A DNA stretch of 64,000 nucleotides, from assembly GCA_028824295.1 (NCBI GenBank), contig JAPPED010000026.1:62001-126000 (forward strand). The letters are read 5' to 3'. This DNA is from Rhodospirillales bacterium (GTDB lineage: Bacteria; Pseudomonadota; Alphaproteobacteria; TMED109). The translations under genes were made by a program, and so were the position numbers. The notes beneath the pieces were generated by a model. The model saw nothing but the letters and a program-made list of their open reading frames with translations, had not been told where the DNA came from and ran no database searches. Shown here in pieces: positions 1 through 9,373 of the stretch; positions within the stretch are counted from its first letter, which is position 1; each line of letters begins with the position of its first letter.

Positions 1-26
1 ATCGGCACAGAGCTGCAGCTCCTGAA

Positions 27-2300
27 CTACTCTCCGTCTACAGCCCCGTGCGCCGCCAGGATGGCGGCCGTGACGATCTCCGACACGCGTGCGCCCATCC
101 GCGTGATCTGCGCCGAATGCGTCAGGCCCGTCAGCATCGGACCGAGGATCTGGCACCCGCCCGTCTCGCACAGCAGGTGGACGGCAATGCTGGCGGCGTG
201 CAACCCCGGCATTACCAGCACGTTGGCGGGCCCGTCCAGTCGGCAAATCGGGTAATGCTCCTGCAGATCGGTGCGCAACGCGATATCCGGCGCCATCTCG
301 CCGTCGTAGGCGAAATCGGCCTCGCGCTCGTCCAGGATCTCGACAGCCCGTCGCACCCGCTCGGTTTCCGGACTCATGGGCTGACCAAAGTTTGCAAACG
401 ACAGCAGGGCAACCTTCGGTTCATGGCCGAAGCGGCGTGCCGTCGACGCCGCGCCAACCGCGATGTCGGCGAGCTGGGTCGGCGTCGGCGTCTCATGGAT
501 CGTGCTGTCAGCAATGAACAGCGTCCGCCCCCCGGTCACCGCGATCGAGAGGCCGAAGATCTCGCCGTTGGCCGGCGGGTCGATGACCCGCCGGATGTCG
601 GCCAGCGCCGAATACTGATTGCGGGTGGTCCCGGTAACCAGCGCATCCGCATCGCCGAGCGCGACGGCACAGGCGGAGAACACGTTGCGGTTGCGGTTGA
701 CGAGACGTTGGCAGTCGCGCCTCAGGTAGCCCTTGCGGGCGAGGCGCCCGTACAGGAAGTCCGTATAGGCGTCGGTACGCGTGCTGACGGCGGCATTGAG
801 GATTTCCAGGCCCGCGGCCGACCGGATGCCCAACCGGTCCATGCTGGCCAGCACGCGCTCTTCGTTGCCCACGAGCACCGGGGTGCCGTAGCCCTCGTCC
901 CGCCAGCGCGCGGCCGCGCGGATCATCCGGCTCTCGTCCCCCTCGGCAAACACCATGCGCCGCGGCGTGGCGCGCACCCGGTCACCCAGTACCTGCATGA
1001 ATGACGCCGTCCGGTCGAGCCGCGTGGCCAGGGTGCGCTGGTACTCGACTGCATCACGAATCGGGCGCTTGGCAACGCCGGAGGCGATGGCTGCCTCCGC
1101 CACCGCCGGCGGAATCTGCGTGATCAGCCTCGGATCGAATGGCTTGGGAATGATGTGTTCCGGACCGTAACGCAGGGTCCGTCCGGCATAGGCCGCCGCC
1201 ACCTCGTCAGGGACATCCTCGCGCGCGAGCGCCGCGAGGGCCTCGGTGGCGGCGATCTTCATCTCCATGTTGATCGTGGGGGCCCGCACATCGAGCGCGC
1301 CCCGGAAGATGTACGGGAATCCCAGAACGTTGTTGACCTGGTTCGGGTAATCGGAACGGCCGGTCGCGACGATCGCATCTTCCCGCACCTCGGCCAGGTC
1401 CTCCGGCCGAATCTCCGGGTCCGGATTGGCCATCGCAAAGACGACCGGTTTTTTTGCCATCGACCGCATCATGTCCGCGGTGAATGCTCCCTTGGCCGAC
1501 AACCCGAACGCCACGTCCGCCCCCTTCAGGGCATCCGCAAGCGTGCGGTCGCTGGTGCGGACGGCATGGGCGGACTTCCACTGATTGACCCCGTCCCGTC
1601 CCTGGTAGATGACACCGGAGCGGTCGCAGAGCACGGTGCTGCCCGGCTGGCACCCCATGGCCTGGAGCAATTCGGCGCACGCGATCCCCGCCGCCCCGGC
1701 GCCGTTGATGACGATGCGCGTGTTCTCGAGGGTCCGACCGGTCAAATCGAGCGCGTTCAGCAGCCCGGCAACCGCGATGATCGCCGTGCCATGCTGGTCA
1801 TCGTGAAAGACGGGAATATCGAGCGCGGCGGACAGCTGCTGCTCGATGATGAAGCACTCGGGCGCCTTGACGTCCTCGAGGTTGATCCCGCCCCAGCTGC
1901 GGGCAACCGTCCGAATGGTCTGGACAAACTCGTCCACGTCTTCGGTATCCACCTCGATATCGATCGCGTCGATGTCCGCGAAGCGCTTGAACAGGACGGC
2001 CTTGCCCTCCATGACGGGCTTCGAGGCCAGGGCTCCGAGATTGCCGAGACCGAGCACCGCGCTGCCGTTGGAGACCACGGCCACGGTGTTGCCCTTGGAC
2101 GTCAGGTCAAAGGCCGCACTCGGATCACGCTCGATTTCCAGGCAGGGAATGGCGACGCCGGGAGAATATGCGAGCGAGAGATCCCGGGCCGTCACCAGGG
2201 GCTTGGTGGGAGCGATTTCCAATTTGCCCGGCTTGCCGCGACGATGAAACTCGAGCGCCTCCTCGGTGGTGTAGCTGTGAAGCGGCGTCTGGTCGGTCAT
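27..2300 (-). CDS. maeB: NADP-dependent malic enzyme, malic enzyme-phosphotransacetylase fusion
   Basis: Oxidative decarboxylation of malate to pyruvate in the cytosol, feeding gluconeogenesis and NADPH supply. The 757-residue protein has the MaeB layout: a malic enzyme half (about 1-430, with GNLGALASKP near 86-95, HDDQHGTA at 166-173 and a GAGAAG dinucleotide loop near 200) followed by a phosphotransacetylase-like half, which in this family is usually regulatory and not catalytic. The ATG at 2300 begins MTDQTPLHSY, which fits family N-termini; the frame stays open upstream to 2405 but that part looks non-coding. It is transcribed divergently from pepA and ends 26 bases from the window edge. 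Confidence 0.95.
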   Translation of the reverse strand: MTDQTPLHSYTTEEALEFHRRGKPGKLEIAPTKPLVTARDLSLAYSPGVAIPCLEIERDPSAAFDLTSKGNTVAVVSNGSAVLGLGNLGALASKPVMEGKAVLFKRFADIDAIDIEVDTEDVDEFVQTIRTVARSWGGINLEDVKAPECFIIEQQLSAALDIPVFHDDQHGTAIIAVAGLLNALDLTGRTLENTRIVINGAGAAGIACAELLQAMGCQPGSTVLCDRSGVIYQGRDGVNQWKSAHAVRTSDRTLADALKGADVAFGLSAKGAFTADMMRSMAKKPVVFAMANPDPEIRPEDLAEVREDAIVATGRSDYPNQVNNVLGFPYIFRGALDVRAPTINMEMKIAATEALAALAREDVPDEVAAAYAGRTLRYGPEHIIPKPFDPRLITQIPPAVAEAAIASGVAKRPIRDAVEYQRTLATRLDRTASFMQVLGDRVRATPRRMVFAEGDESRMIRAAARWRDEGYGTPVLVGNEERVLASMDRLGIRSAAGLEILNAAVSTRTDAYTDFLYGRLARKGYLRRDCQRLVNRNRNVFSACAVALGDADALVTGTTRNQYSALADIRRVIDPPANGEIFGLSIAVTGGRTLFIADSTIHETPTPTQLADIAVGAASTARRFGHEPKVALLSFANFGQPMSPETERVRRAVEILDEREADFAYDGEMAPDIALRTDLQEHYPICRLDGPANVLVMPGLHAASIAVHLLCETGGCQILGPMLTGLTHSAQITRMGARVSEIVTAAILAAHGAVDGE

Positions 2301-2710
2301 GTGCGATTCCGGGTGCATCGGGCCAAACTGGCCGCACCCGTGCCCTGTCCTGTCTTCGGAGATTCCTGGGTGCCCGGGTACCACGCGCGGAACAGGGTCG
2401 CACATCCGCCTTCAGAGCAGGCAGGCAACCGAATCCGGCCCAAGCGCCTCATTGCACCTTGCATCGTAGCGAAAACTCCGCTTCCCTGCCGACCGGTGTG
2501 GGTTCGGCTGCTGTGCCTCTCCTTCACGTCGCGTGTCGCCGGGCGCCTTCGGTCGGCACGAGCGTGAACGCCGCGATCCGGGGCGCGGCGGTATCGTGGC
2601 CCGGCAGCGTGCCTTGAAAGTTGCGGCCCCGGCTTCCATTCTGCGAACCGCTGGCCCCGTTTCTCGGGCGAGCCGTACCACGCAGCAACGCCGATGACAG
2701 GGAACCTCTC
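2301..2710. other. Intergenic region between maeB and a small membrane ORF
   Basis: About 410 bases between divergent genes. It should hold the promoters for maeB (minus) and for pepA and its upstream small ORF (plus). Open frames cross it on both strands but none resembles a protein family. No tRNA or clear hairpin seen. Confidence 0.5.
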
Positions 2711-2818
2711 ATGGCTAATTCACCTTCCAACGACCGGAGCCTGGTTTGGGTCACAATCGGCACGATCGTGTTCGCCGCAGCGGCCATTTACGTGCTGGTA
2801 CAGGTCCTCAACTACTGA
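2711..2818 (+). CDS. Small single-pass membrane protein, 35 residues
   Basis: A 35-residue ORF starting with ATG, about 8 bases after an AGGGA-like ribosome-binding site. After a polar N-terminus (MANSPSNDRS) the rest is one hydrophobic helix (about residues 11-33) ending in Asn-Tyr. It lies 48 bases before the chosen pepA start and could be co-transcribed with it. I do not recognise a family. The frame is open upstream to 2621, but the Met at 2711 immediately precedes the only protein-like part. The hydrophobic pattern supports it; length makes the call uncertain. Confidence 0.5.
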   Translation: MANSPSNDRSLVWVTIGTIVFAAAAIYVLVQVLNY

Positions 2819-2866
2819 TCCAGGAACGTGCCGGACACCTTCCGGCCCACCATCGGAACTTCGCCC

Positions 2867-4363
2867 ATGTCCATTGACTTAAGTTTCATCAAGCCGTCGC
2901 TGCCCCGGAGCGGTGCGGTTGTCGTCGCCGTCGGCAAAGGCGGCAAGCTTTCCGCCAGCGGTCGAGACCTTGACCGGCGCCTCAAGGGAGCGCTGCTGAA
3001 AGGGGCCAAGGCCCACCGCTTCCAGGCGAGCTTCGGCAAAACCATGCTGTTTCCGGCGCCGACCGGAATCGCGGCGGACAGCGTCATGCTGGTCGGACTG
3101 GACGATGTTGCAAAGATCGATGCGGAAGCCGTGGCCCGGATCGGCGCGGCGATTGCGCAGGCGCTTGACCGGCACCGGGTAGCGCGGGCGACGGTGTTCT
3201 CGGACCTGCCGGCCGGGGTGACGGTGGACGCGCCCGAGGCCGCCGCCCAGATCGCCTACGGCATCCGCCTGCAGAGCTACCGTTTCGACCGGTACCAGAC
3301 CCGGCTCAAGGACGAGCAGAAACCCGTCATCAGCGCCGTCGCCGTGACAGCTGACCCGGTCGGCGCGGCGGAAAAACGTTTTTCGGCACTCGACCGGATC
3401 GCCGACGGGGTCTTCTTCACGCGCGACCTGGTCTCCGAACCGGCCAACATCCTGACCCCCGTGCAACTCGCCGCGGCTGCCCGCAGCCTCCGCCCACTCG
3501 GGGTCGAGGTGGACGTGCTGGCGCCGGCTCGTTTGAAAGCGCTGGGCATGGGCGCCCTGCTCGGGGTGGCCCAAGGCAGCGCCAACGAACCGAGGGTGGT
3601 GACTCTCCGCTGGCGCGGGCGCCGAACCACACGGCCCGATCTCGCACTGGTCGGCAAGGGCGTGACGTTTGATACGGGCGGGATCTCGATCAAGCCATCG
3701 GCGTCGATGGAAGACATGAAGTGGGACATGGGGGGCGCCGGCGTGGTGCTCGGCACCATGAAGGCGATCGCGGGCCGGAAGGCGAAAGCACATGTCGTGG
3801 GCGTGGTCGGACTGGTGGAGAACATGCCGTCCGGCACGGCGCAGCGTCCCGGCGATGTCGTCACCACCATGAACGGCCAGACGATCGAGGTGATCAATAC
3901 GGACGCGGAGGGTCGGCTCGTGCTCGCCGACGCCCTGTGGTTCGCTCAGCAGAAGTTCAAGCCGAAGGCGGTGATCGACCTCGCGACGCTGACTGGCGCC
4001 ATCCTCGTGGCGCTGGGTCAGGAGCGGGCCGGGCTGTTCTGCAACGATGACCAGCTGGCTGACCGCCTCGGTGCGGCCGGCGACGCGGTCAATGAGAAAA
4101 TCTGGCGTTTCCCGCTCGACAGCGAATATGACCGGCACATCGAGTCGCGCATCGCCGATATGAAGAATGTGGGCTCCGGCCGTTACGCCGGCAGCATCGC
4201 GGGCGCCAAGCTCCTGGAGCGCTTCATCGACGGCATCCCGTGGGCCCATCTGGATATCGCCGGCGTCACCTGGCGGACCCGCGGTCGGCCCCTGGTTCCG
4301 CCCGGAGGGACCGCCTTCGGCGTGCGCCTGCTGGATCGCTACGTCGCGGACAACCTTGAATGA
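2867..4363 (+). CDS. pepA: Leucyl aminopeptidase (M17 family)
   Basis: Cytosolic two-metal aminopeptidase that releases N-terminal residues from peptides; some family members also bind DNA. The 498-residue length matches PepA. The M17 signature NTDAEGR is at 344-350, followed by LVLADAL, and the metal-site segment VTFDTGGIS(I)KPS is present. An in-frame GTG at 2828 would add 13 residues, but the ATG at 2867 begins [11 protein letters not shown], which looks like a normal N-terminus. The stop overlaps the next start as ATGA (4360-4363), so translation of the downstream HolC-Ndk protein is probably coupled. Confidence 0.95.
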   Translation: MSIDLSFIKPSLPRSGAVVVAVGKGGKLSASGRDLDRRLKGALLKGAKAHRFQASFGKTMLFPAPTGIAADSVMLVGLDDVAKIDAEAVARIGAAIAQALDRHRVARATVFSDLPAGVTVDAPEAAAQIAYGIRLQSYRFDRYQTRLKDEQKPVISAVAVTADPVGAAEKRFSALDRIADGVFFTRDLVSEPANILTPVQLAAAARSLRPLGVEVDVLAPARLKALGMGALLGVAQGSANEPRVVTLRWRGRRTTRPDLALVGKGVTFDTGGISIKPSASMEDMKWDMGGAGVVLGTMKAIAGRKAKAHVVGVVGLVENMPSGTAQRPGDVVTTMNGQTIEVINTDAEGRLVLADALWFAQQKFKPKAVIDLATLTGAILVALGQERAGLFCNDDQLADRLGAAGDAVNEKIWRFPLDSEYDRHIESRIADMKNVGSGRYAGSIAGAKLLERFIDGIPWAHLDIAGVTWRTRGRPLVPPGGTAFGVRLLDRYVADNLE

Positions 4364-5343
4364 GTGGACCGCAGATCCACCTCTACGGCTGCACGCAGCC
4401 CGTCGGATCGGTAGTCCCGAAGCTGCTGCACGCGGCCTTGCGGCAGGACATGCGGGCCGTGGTTCGCTCCCCGGATGCGGAGCGGATCGAGGCACTCAAT
4501 GCCAGTCTGTGGGAGGGAGGAACCGCGTTCCTTCCGCACGGTGCGGACGGCGACGATCATCCCGAGGAGCTGCCTGTCTTCCTCACCACAACCACAGCCG
4601 TGCCCAACCGTGCGCAGTTGCTGGTGCTGCTCGACGGTGCGGACGATTCGGATGCCGATGCGTTCCAGCGGGTCTGCATGCTCTACGACGCGACCGACCC
4701 GGAAGCCACGCGGTCTGCCGAGGCGTTCGGACGGGCTCGCTCGGAGACCGGCGGCCTGCAGTGGTCGGTCCAGACCGACGAGGGCCGGTGGGAGCGCGCG
4801 GCAGCGGCGGCCGAGGCTGCCCCCCCGGCCGCGACGGAAGTGTCCGAGGCTGACGAGTCCGACGCCGACGATGCCGCGGCCAGCAAATCCGGTGACGGCG
4901 GGCCGCCCCCCCGCGATCCGCCGTCCGTCGAACGCACCCTGTCGATCATCAAGCCCGACGCCACACAGGCCAACGTGACCGGCAGCATCGTTGCCCGGCT
5001 AGAGGAAGCGGGTCTGCGCGTCGTCGCACAGCGACGCCTCCAGCTCACGCGGGCCGCCGCCGAGGGCTTCTATGCGGAGCACCAGGAGCGCCCGTTCTTC
5101 CAGTCGCTTTGCGACTTCATGACCTCCGGACCGGTGGTGGTCCAGGTGCTGGAAGGCGAGGACGCGATCGTGCGCAACCGCCAGGTGATGGGTGCCACCG
5201 ATCCAGGCGACGCCGACCCCGGGACGCTTCGGAAGGACTTTGGATCCTCGATCGAGCAGAACGCGATCCACGGGTCGGATTCGCCTGCGTCGGCCGCACG
5301 CGAGATCGCCTACTTCTTCTCCGCGCTCGACATCGTGGGCTGA
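4360..5343 (+). CDS. holC-ndk: Fusion of DNA polymerase III chi subunit (HolC) with nucleoside diphosphate kinase (Ndk)
   Basis: One open frame of 327 residues encodes two proteins that are normally separate neighbours. Residues 1-147 match the HolC chi fold ([10 protein letters not shown], the helix around KLLHAALRQ, then QLLVLLDG), which in the clamp-loader complex contacts SSB. Residues about 148-189 are a low-complexity Ala/Pro/Asp/Glu linker. Residues 190-327 are a complete Ndk beginning [10 protein letters not shown], with the phospho-acceptor His304 in NAIHGSDS. The usual Met at the start of Ndk is absent; the codon there is GTC. The only nearby in-frame alternative start is a GTG at 4840 (Val161) with no visible ribosome-binding site. 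The 5' end overlaps pepA by 4 bases; the 3' end overlaps convergent purN by 34 bases. Confidence 0.9.
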   Translation: MSGPQIHLYGCTQPVGSVVPKLLHAALRQDMRAVVRSPDAERIEALNASLWEGGTAFLPHGADGDDHPEELPVFLTTTTAVPNRAQLLVLLDGADDSDADAFQRVCMLYDATDPEATRSAEAFGRARSETGGLQWSVQTDEGRWERAAAAAEAAPPAATEVSEADESDADDAAASKSGDGGPPPRDPPSVERTLSIIKPDATQANVTGSIVARLEEAGLRVVAQRRLQLTRAAAEGFYAEHQERPFFQSLCDFMTSGPVVVQVLEGEDAIVRNRQVMGATDPGDADPGTLRKDFGSSIEQNAIHGSDSPASAAREIAYFFSALDIVG

Positions 5344-5957
5344 ACCGGCCCACCAGGCCCGATTCCTCCGGGATCGCTGAGCCGACCGGCGGCGATAGCG
5401 GCCACCACCTCCGGATAGAGCCCGTGCTCGGCGGACAGGACGCGGGTGGCCAGAGTCGCGGGATCGTCGCCTGGCCGAACCGGTACTGCCGCCTGGGCAA
5501 TAACGGGACCGGCATCCACCTCCGAGCGGACCCAGTGCACCGTGCACCCGTGACGTCGAACGCCGTCACGCAGCACGCGTGCGTGCGTGTCCAGCCCCGG
5601 ATACGCCGGCAACAGCGATGGATGGATGTTGATCAGCCGGCCGCGCCAGTGATCGACAAAGCCCGGTCCGAGAATCCGCATGAAGCCCGCCAGGCAAATC
5701 AGCTCCACGCCCGCGCGTTCAAGGGCCTTGGAAAGCCGGGTGTCAAATGCCGCGCGCCGCTCCCCTGCCGCGCGCTCGATGACCACCGCGGAAACACCTG
5801 CCGTTGCGGCGCGCTCGAGCGCCGCCGCGCGCGGTTGATCAGACACCACGAGAGCAATCCGAAACCCGGCACCGGCCGCGATGGCGGCCCGGTCGAGCAG
5901 CGCCTGCAGGTTGGAGCCGCGCCCGGAGACGAGCACGGCCACGTTCAGTACTGCCAC
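5310..5957 (-). CDS. purN: Phosphoribosylglycinamide formyltransferase
   Basis: Third step of purine synthesis: transfers formyl from 10-formyl-THF to GAR. The 215-residue protein has the N-terminal [10 protein letters not shown] phosphate-binding loop, the catalytic Asn-Ile-His-Pro-Ser stretch (INIHPSLLP) and the later catalytic Asp in [15 protein letters not shown] chose a GTG at 5957 ([14 protein letters not shown]); no ATG fits the family N-terminus. The start lies 13 bases inside the end of purM, so the pair is coupled. The 3' end overlaps the convergent holC-ndk gene. Confidence 0.93.
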   Translation of the reverse strand: MAVLNVAVLVSGRGSNLQALLDRAAIAAGAGFRIALVVSDQPRAAALERAATAGVSAVVIERAAGERRAAFDTRLSKALERAGVELICLAGFMRILGPGFVDHWRGRLINIHPSLLPAYPGLDTHARVLRDGVRRHGCTVHWVRSEVDAGPVIAQAAVPVRPGDDPATLATRVLSAEHGLYPEVVAAIAAGRLSDPGGIGPGGPVQPTMSSAEKK

Positions 5958-7012
5958 GCGGACTCCGGGTGCTCGATGGCCACTGCCGGCCCATCGCCCG
6001 TGCTCACCGTTCCCACCGGCCAAGCACGCATCCCGTTCCCTTCAAGGTCTTGCTGAATCCGCTCGGCCGCGGCGGATGGCGCGACGAGCAGCATCCCGGC
6101 GCCGCAATTGAACGTGCCGAACAGAGTGTCGGCGTTCAGCCCGCCAGCCACGCGGAGCCAGTCGAACAGTGGTGGCAGGCGCAGGGCGGCGCCGTCGAGC
6201 GTGACCTGCGTGCCGGTCGGAAGTACGCGCGCCAGATTGGCAGCGATGCCGCCGCCGGTGATATGCGCCAACGCCTTGACAGTGCCAGTGGCCAGCACCG
6301 GCAGGAGCTGGCGCACATAGATCCGGGTCGGATCGAGGAGCGCCTCGCCCAAGGACCGGTCCGGCGCGAAGGGGGCCGGGCCAGCCAGGTCGAATCGTTC
6401 CCCAGCGACGATCGCCCGCACCAGCGAGAAGCCGTTGGCATGCAGTCCGTCGCTCTCCAGCGCCAGGACGATATCCCCCGGCTCGAGATCATCGCGAGGG
6501 AGCACGCTGTCCCGTTCAACCGCCCCCACCGCGAAACCGGCAAGGTCGTAGGCCCGGCCCGAATAGAGGCCAGGCAATTCGGCCGTTTCGCCACCCGCCA
6601 GCGTGCATCCTGCCTGCCGGCAACCCTCAACCACCCCCTGCAGCACCTGAAACGCGTGCTCGGGGTCGAGGCGGCCGGTCGCGAAGTAGTCGAGAAAGAA
6701 GAGCGGCTGCGCGCCCTGCACCAGGAGATCATTGACGGACATCGCAACGAGGTCGATCCCGATTCCGTTGTGCCTGCCGACCGATTCCGCGAGCAGCAGC
6801 TTGGTCCCAACCCCGTCGGTCGCGGCCACGAGCAACGGGTCCCGGAATCCCTCGCGCTGGAGATCGTAGACCGCGCCGAAGCCGCCGAGGTCGCCGGTCG
6901 TCCCGGCCCGGGCGGTCGTACGGACCAGCGGCGCCAGCCGGGCCACCAGCTGCTCTGCGGCGCTGGTGTCGACGCCCGCTCCTGAATAGGTGTACTGCTT
7001 GGAACCCGTCAT
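5945..7012 (-). CDS. purM: Phosphoribosylformylglycinamidine cyclo-ligase (AIR synthetase)
   Basis: Fifth step of purine synthesis, ATP-dependent closure of FGAM to AIR. The 355-residue protein shows the PurM N-terminus (YTYSGAGVD), the dimer-interface and nucleotide-binding run VATDGVGTKL, the segment MSVNDLLVQGAQPLFFLDY, and HITGGGIAANLAR. The ATG at 7012 (MTGSKQYTYSG) is preferred over an upstream in-frame Met at 7045. It is the first gene of a purM-purN pair and diverges from the DUF2066 gene, with about 100 bases of shared promoter space. Confidence 0.95.
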   Translation of the reverse strand: MTGSKQYTYSGAGVDTSAAEQLVARLAPLVRTTARAGTTGDLGGFGAVYDLQREGFRDPLLVAATDGVGTKLLLAESVGRHNGIGIDLVAMSVNDLLVQGAQPLFFLDYFATGRLDPEHAFQVLQGVVEGCRQAGCTLAGGETAELPGLYSGRAYDLAGFAVGAVERDSVLPRDDLEPGDIVLALESDGLHANGFSLVRAIVAGERFDLAGPAPFAPDRSLGEALLDPTRIYVRQLLPVLATGTVKALAHITGGGIAANLARVLPTGTQVTLDGAALRLPPLFDWLRVAGGLNADTLFGTFNCGAGMLLVAPSAAAERIQQDLEGNGMRAWPVGTVSTGDGPAVAIEHPESAWQY

Positions 7013-7112
7013 CGACGCACGTGGTCGCTCCGTGGCGATCCCCAAAGGGCTAGGCTGGCGTCGGCCGTCGGCACGGCCAACGGCGAATCACCATGCATTT
7101 ATATTTGCTGCC

Positions 7113-8300
7113 ATGCAAAATATGACGCGAAGTCGAGCGCTTCCGACGCTTGTCGGCGCCTGGCTGTTCTGGATGGCGGGCAGTCTCTGCAGTCCCGCTG
7201 CAGCCCAAGGTACCGCCGACATCTACACGGTCGGGGGCATCGCGGTCGACGAGACCGGAACCGACGGCAGTTCGGCACGAGCCGCCGCACTCCACGCCGG
7301 CGAGCGTGTGGCGTTCGACCGACTGCTGCAGTGGCTGCTCCTGAAAGAAGATGTGGGCCGGATCCCTGACGATGTCCGCGCAAACCCGTCCCGGTTCGTC
7401 ACCGGCTATTCGGTGCAGAACGAGCGGATTGCGGCCAATCGCTACCGCGCAACGATTGAAGTGCAGTTCGATCGCGACCGGGTGCGCAACCTGATGGGCG
7501 AGCTGGGTCTCGTCTTCGAGGAACACCGTCCCCCCACCCACCTGCTGATCCCGCTCCTCGGCCAAGGCGGCCAGCTGACCTTGTGGGACAACAACCCGTG
7601 GCTCGACATCTGGGCAAACCGACCGAGTGCAGGTGACTTCATTCCGTTGCTGGTGCCGCACGGCGAACTCGGCGATGTCTCCGCGCTCTCCGTTGCCGAA
7701 GCTGCGGGCGGACAGGCGGACCGGATCGCGGGACTCGCTCGACGCTACGGTGTCACCCACGCCCTGCTGGTCCGGGCCGACCAGGCTGCCGAAGGGAGGC
7801 AGGTGACCGTGTCCGTAGTCCTTACCGATCGGGGGCAGCCGATCGGGGACCCGCTGCGGTTTCAGTCGCGCCGGGCTGTCGATGAATCGGGCGCAGACTT
7901 TCTTGGGCGCACGGCCATGACCACCGCCCGGGCGGCAGCGGACCTCTGGATCCAGTCGGTTCGCGACCGGCGCGCCGCCGACGGGGTCCTCGCCGTACGC
8001 GCGGAGTTTGGAGATTTCCGCGAGTGGCGGCGTCTGCTGACCGAGGTCCAGCGCTCCAGCCGCCTTGCTCACGTTACGATCCGGCGCCTGACAACGCGGC
8101 ACTCGGACCTCTTGCTCCATTACAGCGGTACTGTTGATGCCGTGCGCGAAGCTCTGACAGCCATCGGACTGGACGTCGAAACCGCCGGTGACCCGTGGCT
8201 GCTGCGGTTCGCGGCCACGGAGGACCCCCCGCCCGTCGCAGCACCCGTTCCCGATGTGCCGGTCGAGCCTGAGCCACCGGCGCCGCCCGTCGTCGATTGA
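7113..8300 (+). CDS. DUF2066 domain-containing exported protein
   Basis: A 395-residue exported protein. It starts with a signal peptide (TRSRALPTLVG, a hydrophobic stretch, then a SPAAAQ cleavage region) followed by a DUF2066 domain beginning IYTVGGIAVDETG. The C-terminus is a Pro/Glu/Ala-rich tail. The function of the family is unknown; its place between purM and a perM-like permease with hda is conserved in alphaproteobacteria (recalled, not checked). Start is ATG 7113 or ATG 7122; both leave the signal peptide intact. Confidence 0.85.
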   Translation: MQNMTRSRALPTLVGAWLFWMAGSLCSPAAAQGTADIYTVGGIAVDETGTDGSSARAAALHAGERVAFDRLLQWLLLKEDVGRIPDDVRANPSRFVTGYSVQNERIAANRYRATIEVQFDRDRVRNLMGELGLVFEEHRPPTHLLIPLLGQGGQLTLWDNNPWLDIWANRPSAGDFIPLLVPHGELGDVSALSVAEAAGGQADRIAGLARRYGVTHALLVRADQAAEGRQVTVSVVLTDRGQPIGDPLRFQSRRAVDESGADFLGRTAMTTARAAADLWIQSVRDRRAADGVLAVRAEFGDFREWRRLLTEVQRSSRLAHVTIRRLTTRHSDLLLHYSGTVDAVREALTAIGLDVETAGDPWLLRFAATEDPPPVAAPVPDVPVEPEPPAPPVVD

Positions 8301-8305
8301 GTCCC

Positions 8306-9373
8306 ATGTCCCTTGTGTCCGGCACTCGTGGCGTGATCGCGATCTGGCTGGCGTTTTTCGTGGCGGCCTCCGCAATCCTCTGGCTGTTCTCCTCCATTCT
8401 TCTGCCGTTCATCCTTGGCGCTGCCATCGCCTATCTGCTCGATCCTGTCGTCGACCGGTGTGAGGACCTGGGGCTGGGACGTAGCCTCGCCACCACGCTG
8501 GTTCTGATCGTCGCCACCCTGGCGGCGTTCGCCATCACCGGTTTGCTCCTCCCGGTGGTTGTCGACCAGGCGCAATCATTCGCCGCCAAGGCGCCCGACC
8601 GGATCGGACGGATCCTGGCGTGGTTGGACCAGATCCGACACCTGCTGACGGAACGCTTTGGCTGGGAGCTTGGCAGCAGCGCGCAGGATCTGCTGCCGCT
8701 CCTCAGTGGGGAGATCGGCGTCTGGGCGCTTACGACGCTGCAAAACCTTTTTCGGTCCGGCGCCGCCATCATCAACGTCAGCGGGCTGCTGCTGGTAACC
8801 CCGTTGGTGGCCTGGTACCTGCTCCGGGATTGGGACGAGCTGGTGGCGCGGATCGACTCGCTGCTGCCGCGCCGCAACTTGGCGGCCGCGCGCGCCCGCT
8901 TCGTCGAAATCGACCGGGTCCTGGCCGGGTTCGTCCGCGGACAATCGACGAGCTGCGCCCTCCTTGCAGGTTTCTATGCCCTTGTTCTCGGCCTGATCGG
9001 CATCCCGAACGGCGTGCTCATCGGCCTGTTCGCGGGCCTCATTTCGTTCGTGCCCTACGTCGGGACGATACTCGGCCTGCTGCTTTCGGTGGGCCTGGCC
9101 GCCCTTGAGTTCGGCGCAGCATGGCAGACCGTGGTCGCCGGCATCGTCTTTGCCGCCGGTCAGCTGGTTGACGACTACGTGCTGCGCCCCCGGCTTGTCG
9201 GCGAACGCCTGGGCCTGCACCCCGTCGGCACCATCTTTGCCCTCTTCGCGGGCGGTGCCCTCCTGGGCTTCGTCGGAATTCTCGTCGCCGTGCCGGCCGC
9301 AGCTGTCATCACGGTTCTGCTTCGGTCCGCGCTGGCGTGGTACCGCGAGAGCGGATTCTACCGGGAGACATGA
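8306..9373 (+). CDS. AI-2E family (PerM-type) membrane permease
   Basis: A 355-residue polytopic inner-membrane protein with about seven to eight hydrophobic segments. The AI-2E/PerM-family features are the N-terminal WLFSSILLPFILGAAIAYLLDP and the C-terminal region LIGLFAGLISFVPYVGTILG. Members move small solutes, in some cases AI-2 or ions; the substrate cannot be read from sequence. A TTG at 8297 overlaps the DUF2066 stop as TTGA and would add three residues; ATG 8306 is taken here. The stop overlaps the hda start as ATGA. Confidence 0.9.
   Translation: MSLVSGTRGVIAIWLAFFVAASAILWLFSSILLPFILGAAIAYLLDPVVDRCEDLGLGRSLATTLVLIVATLAAFAITGLLLPVVVDQAQSFAAKAPDRIGRILAWLDQIRHLLTERFGWELGSSAQDLLPLLSGEIGVWALTTLQNLFRSGAAIINVSGLLLVTPLVAWYLLRDWDELVARIDSLLPRRNLAAARARFVEIDRVLAGFVRGQSTSCALLAGFYALVLGLIGIPNGVLIGLFAGLISFVPYVGTILGLLLSVGLAALEFGAAWQTVVAGIVFAAGQLVDDYVLRPRLVGERLGLHPVGTIFALFAGGALLGFVGILVAVPAAAVITVLLRSALAWYRESGFYRET

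Noticed and set aside
1155-2567. A 470-codon open frame on the plus strand opposite maeB
   Set aside because: It is the antisense shadow of the malic enzyme gene. The translation is Arg/Gly/Asp-rich with no family resemblance, while the minus strand has clear enzyme motifs.
2879-4495. A 538-codon open frame on the minus strand opposite pepA
   Set aside because: Antisense shadow produced by GC-rich third positions; it also runs into holC-ndk. No family pattern.
4840-5343. An independent Ndk start at GTG 4840 that would make HolC and Ndk separate proteins
   Set aside because: There is no stop for HolC before it, no visible ribosome-binding site, and it lies 29 codons into Ndk-free linker. It is kept only as a possible secondary product.
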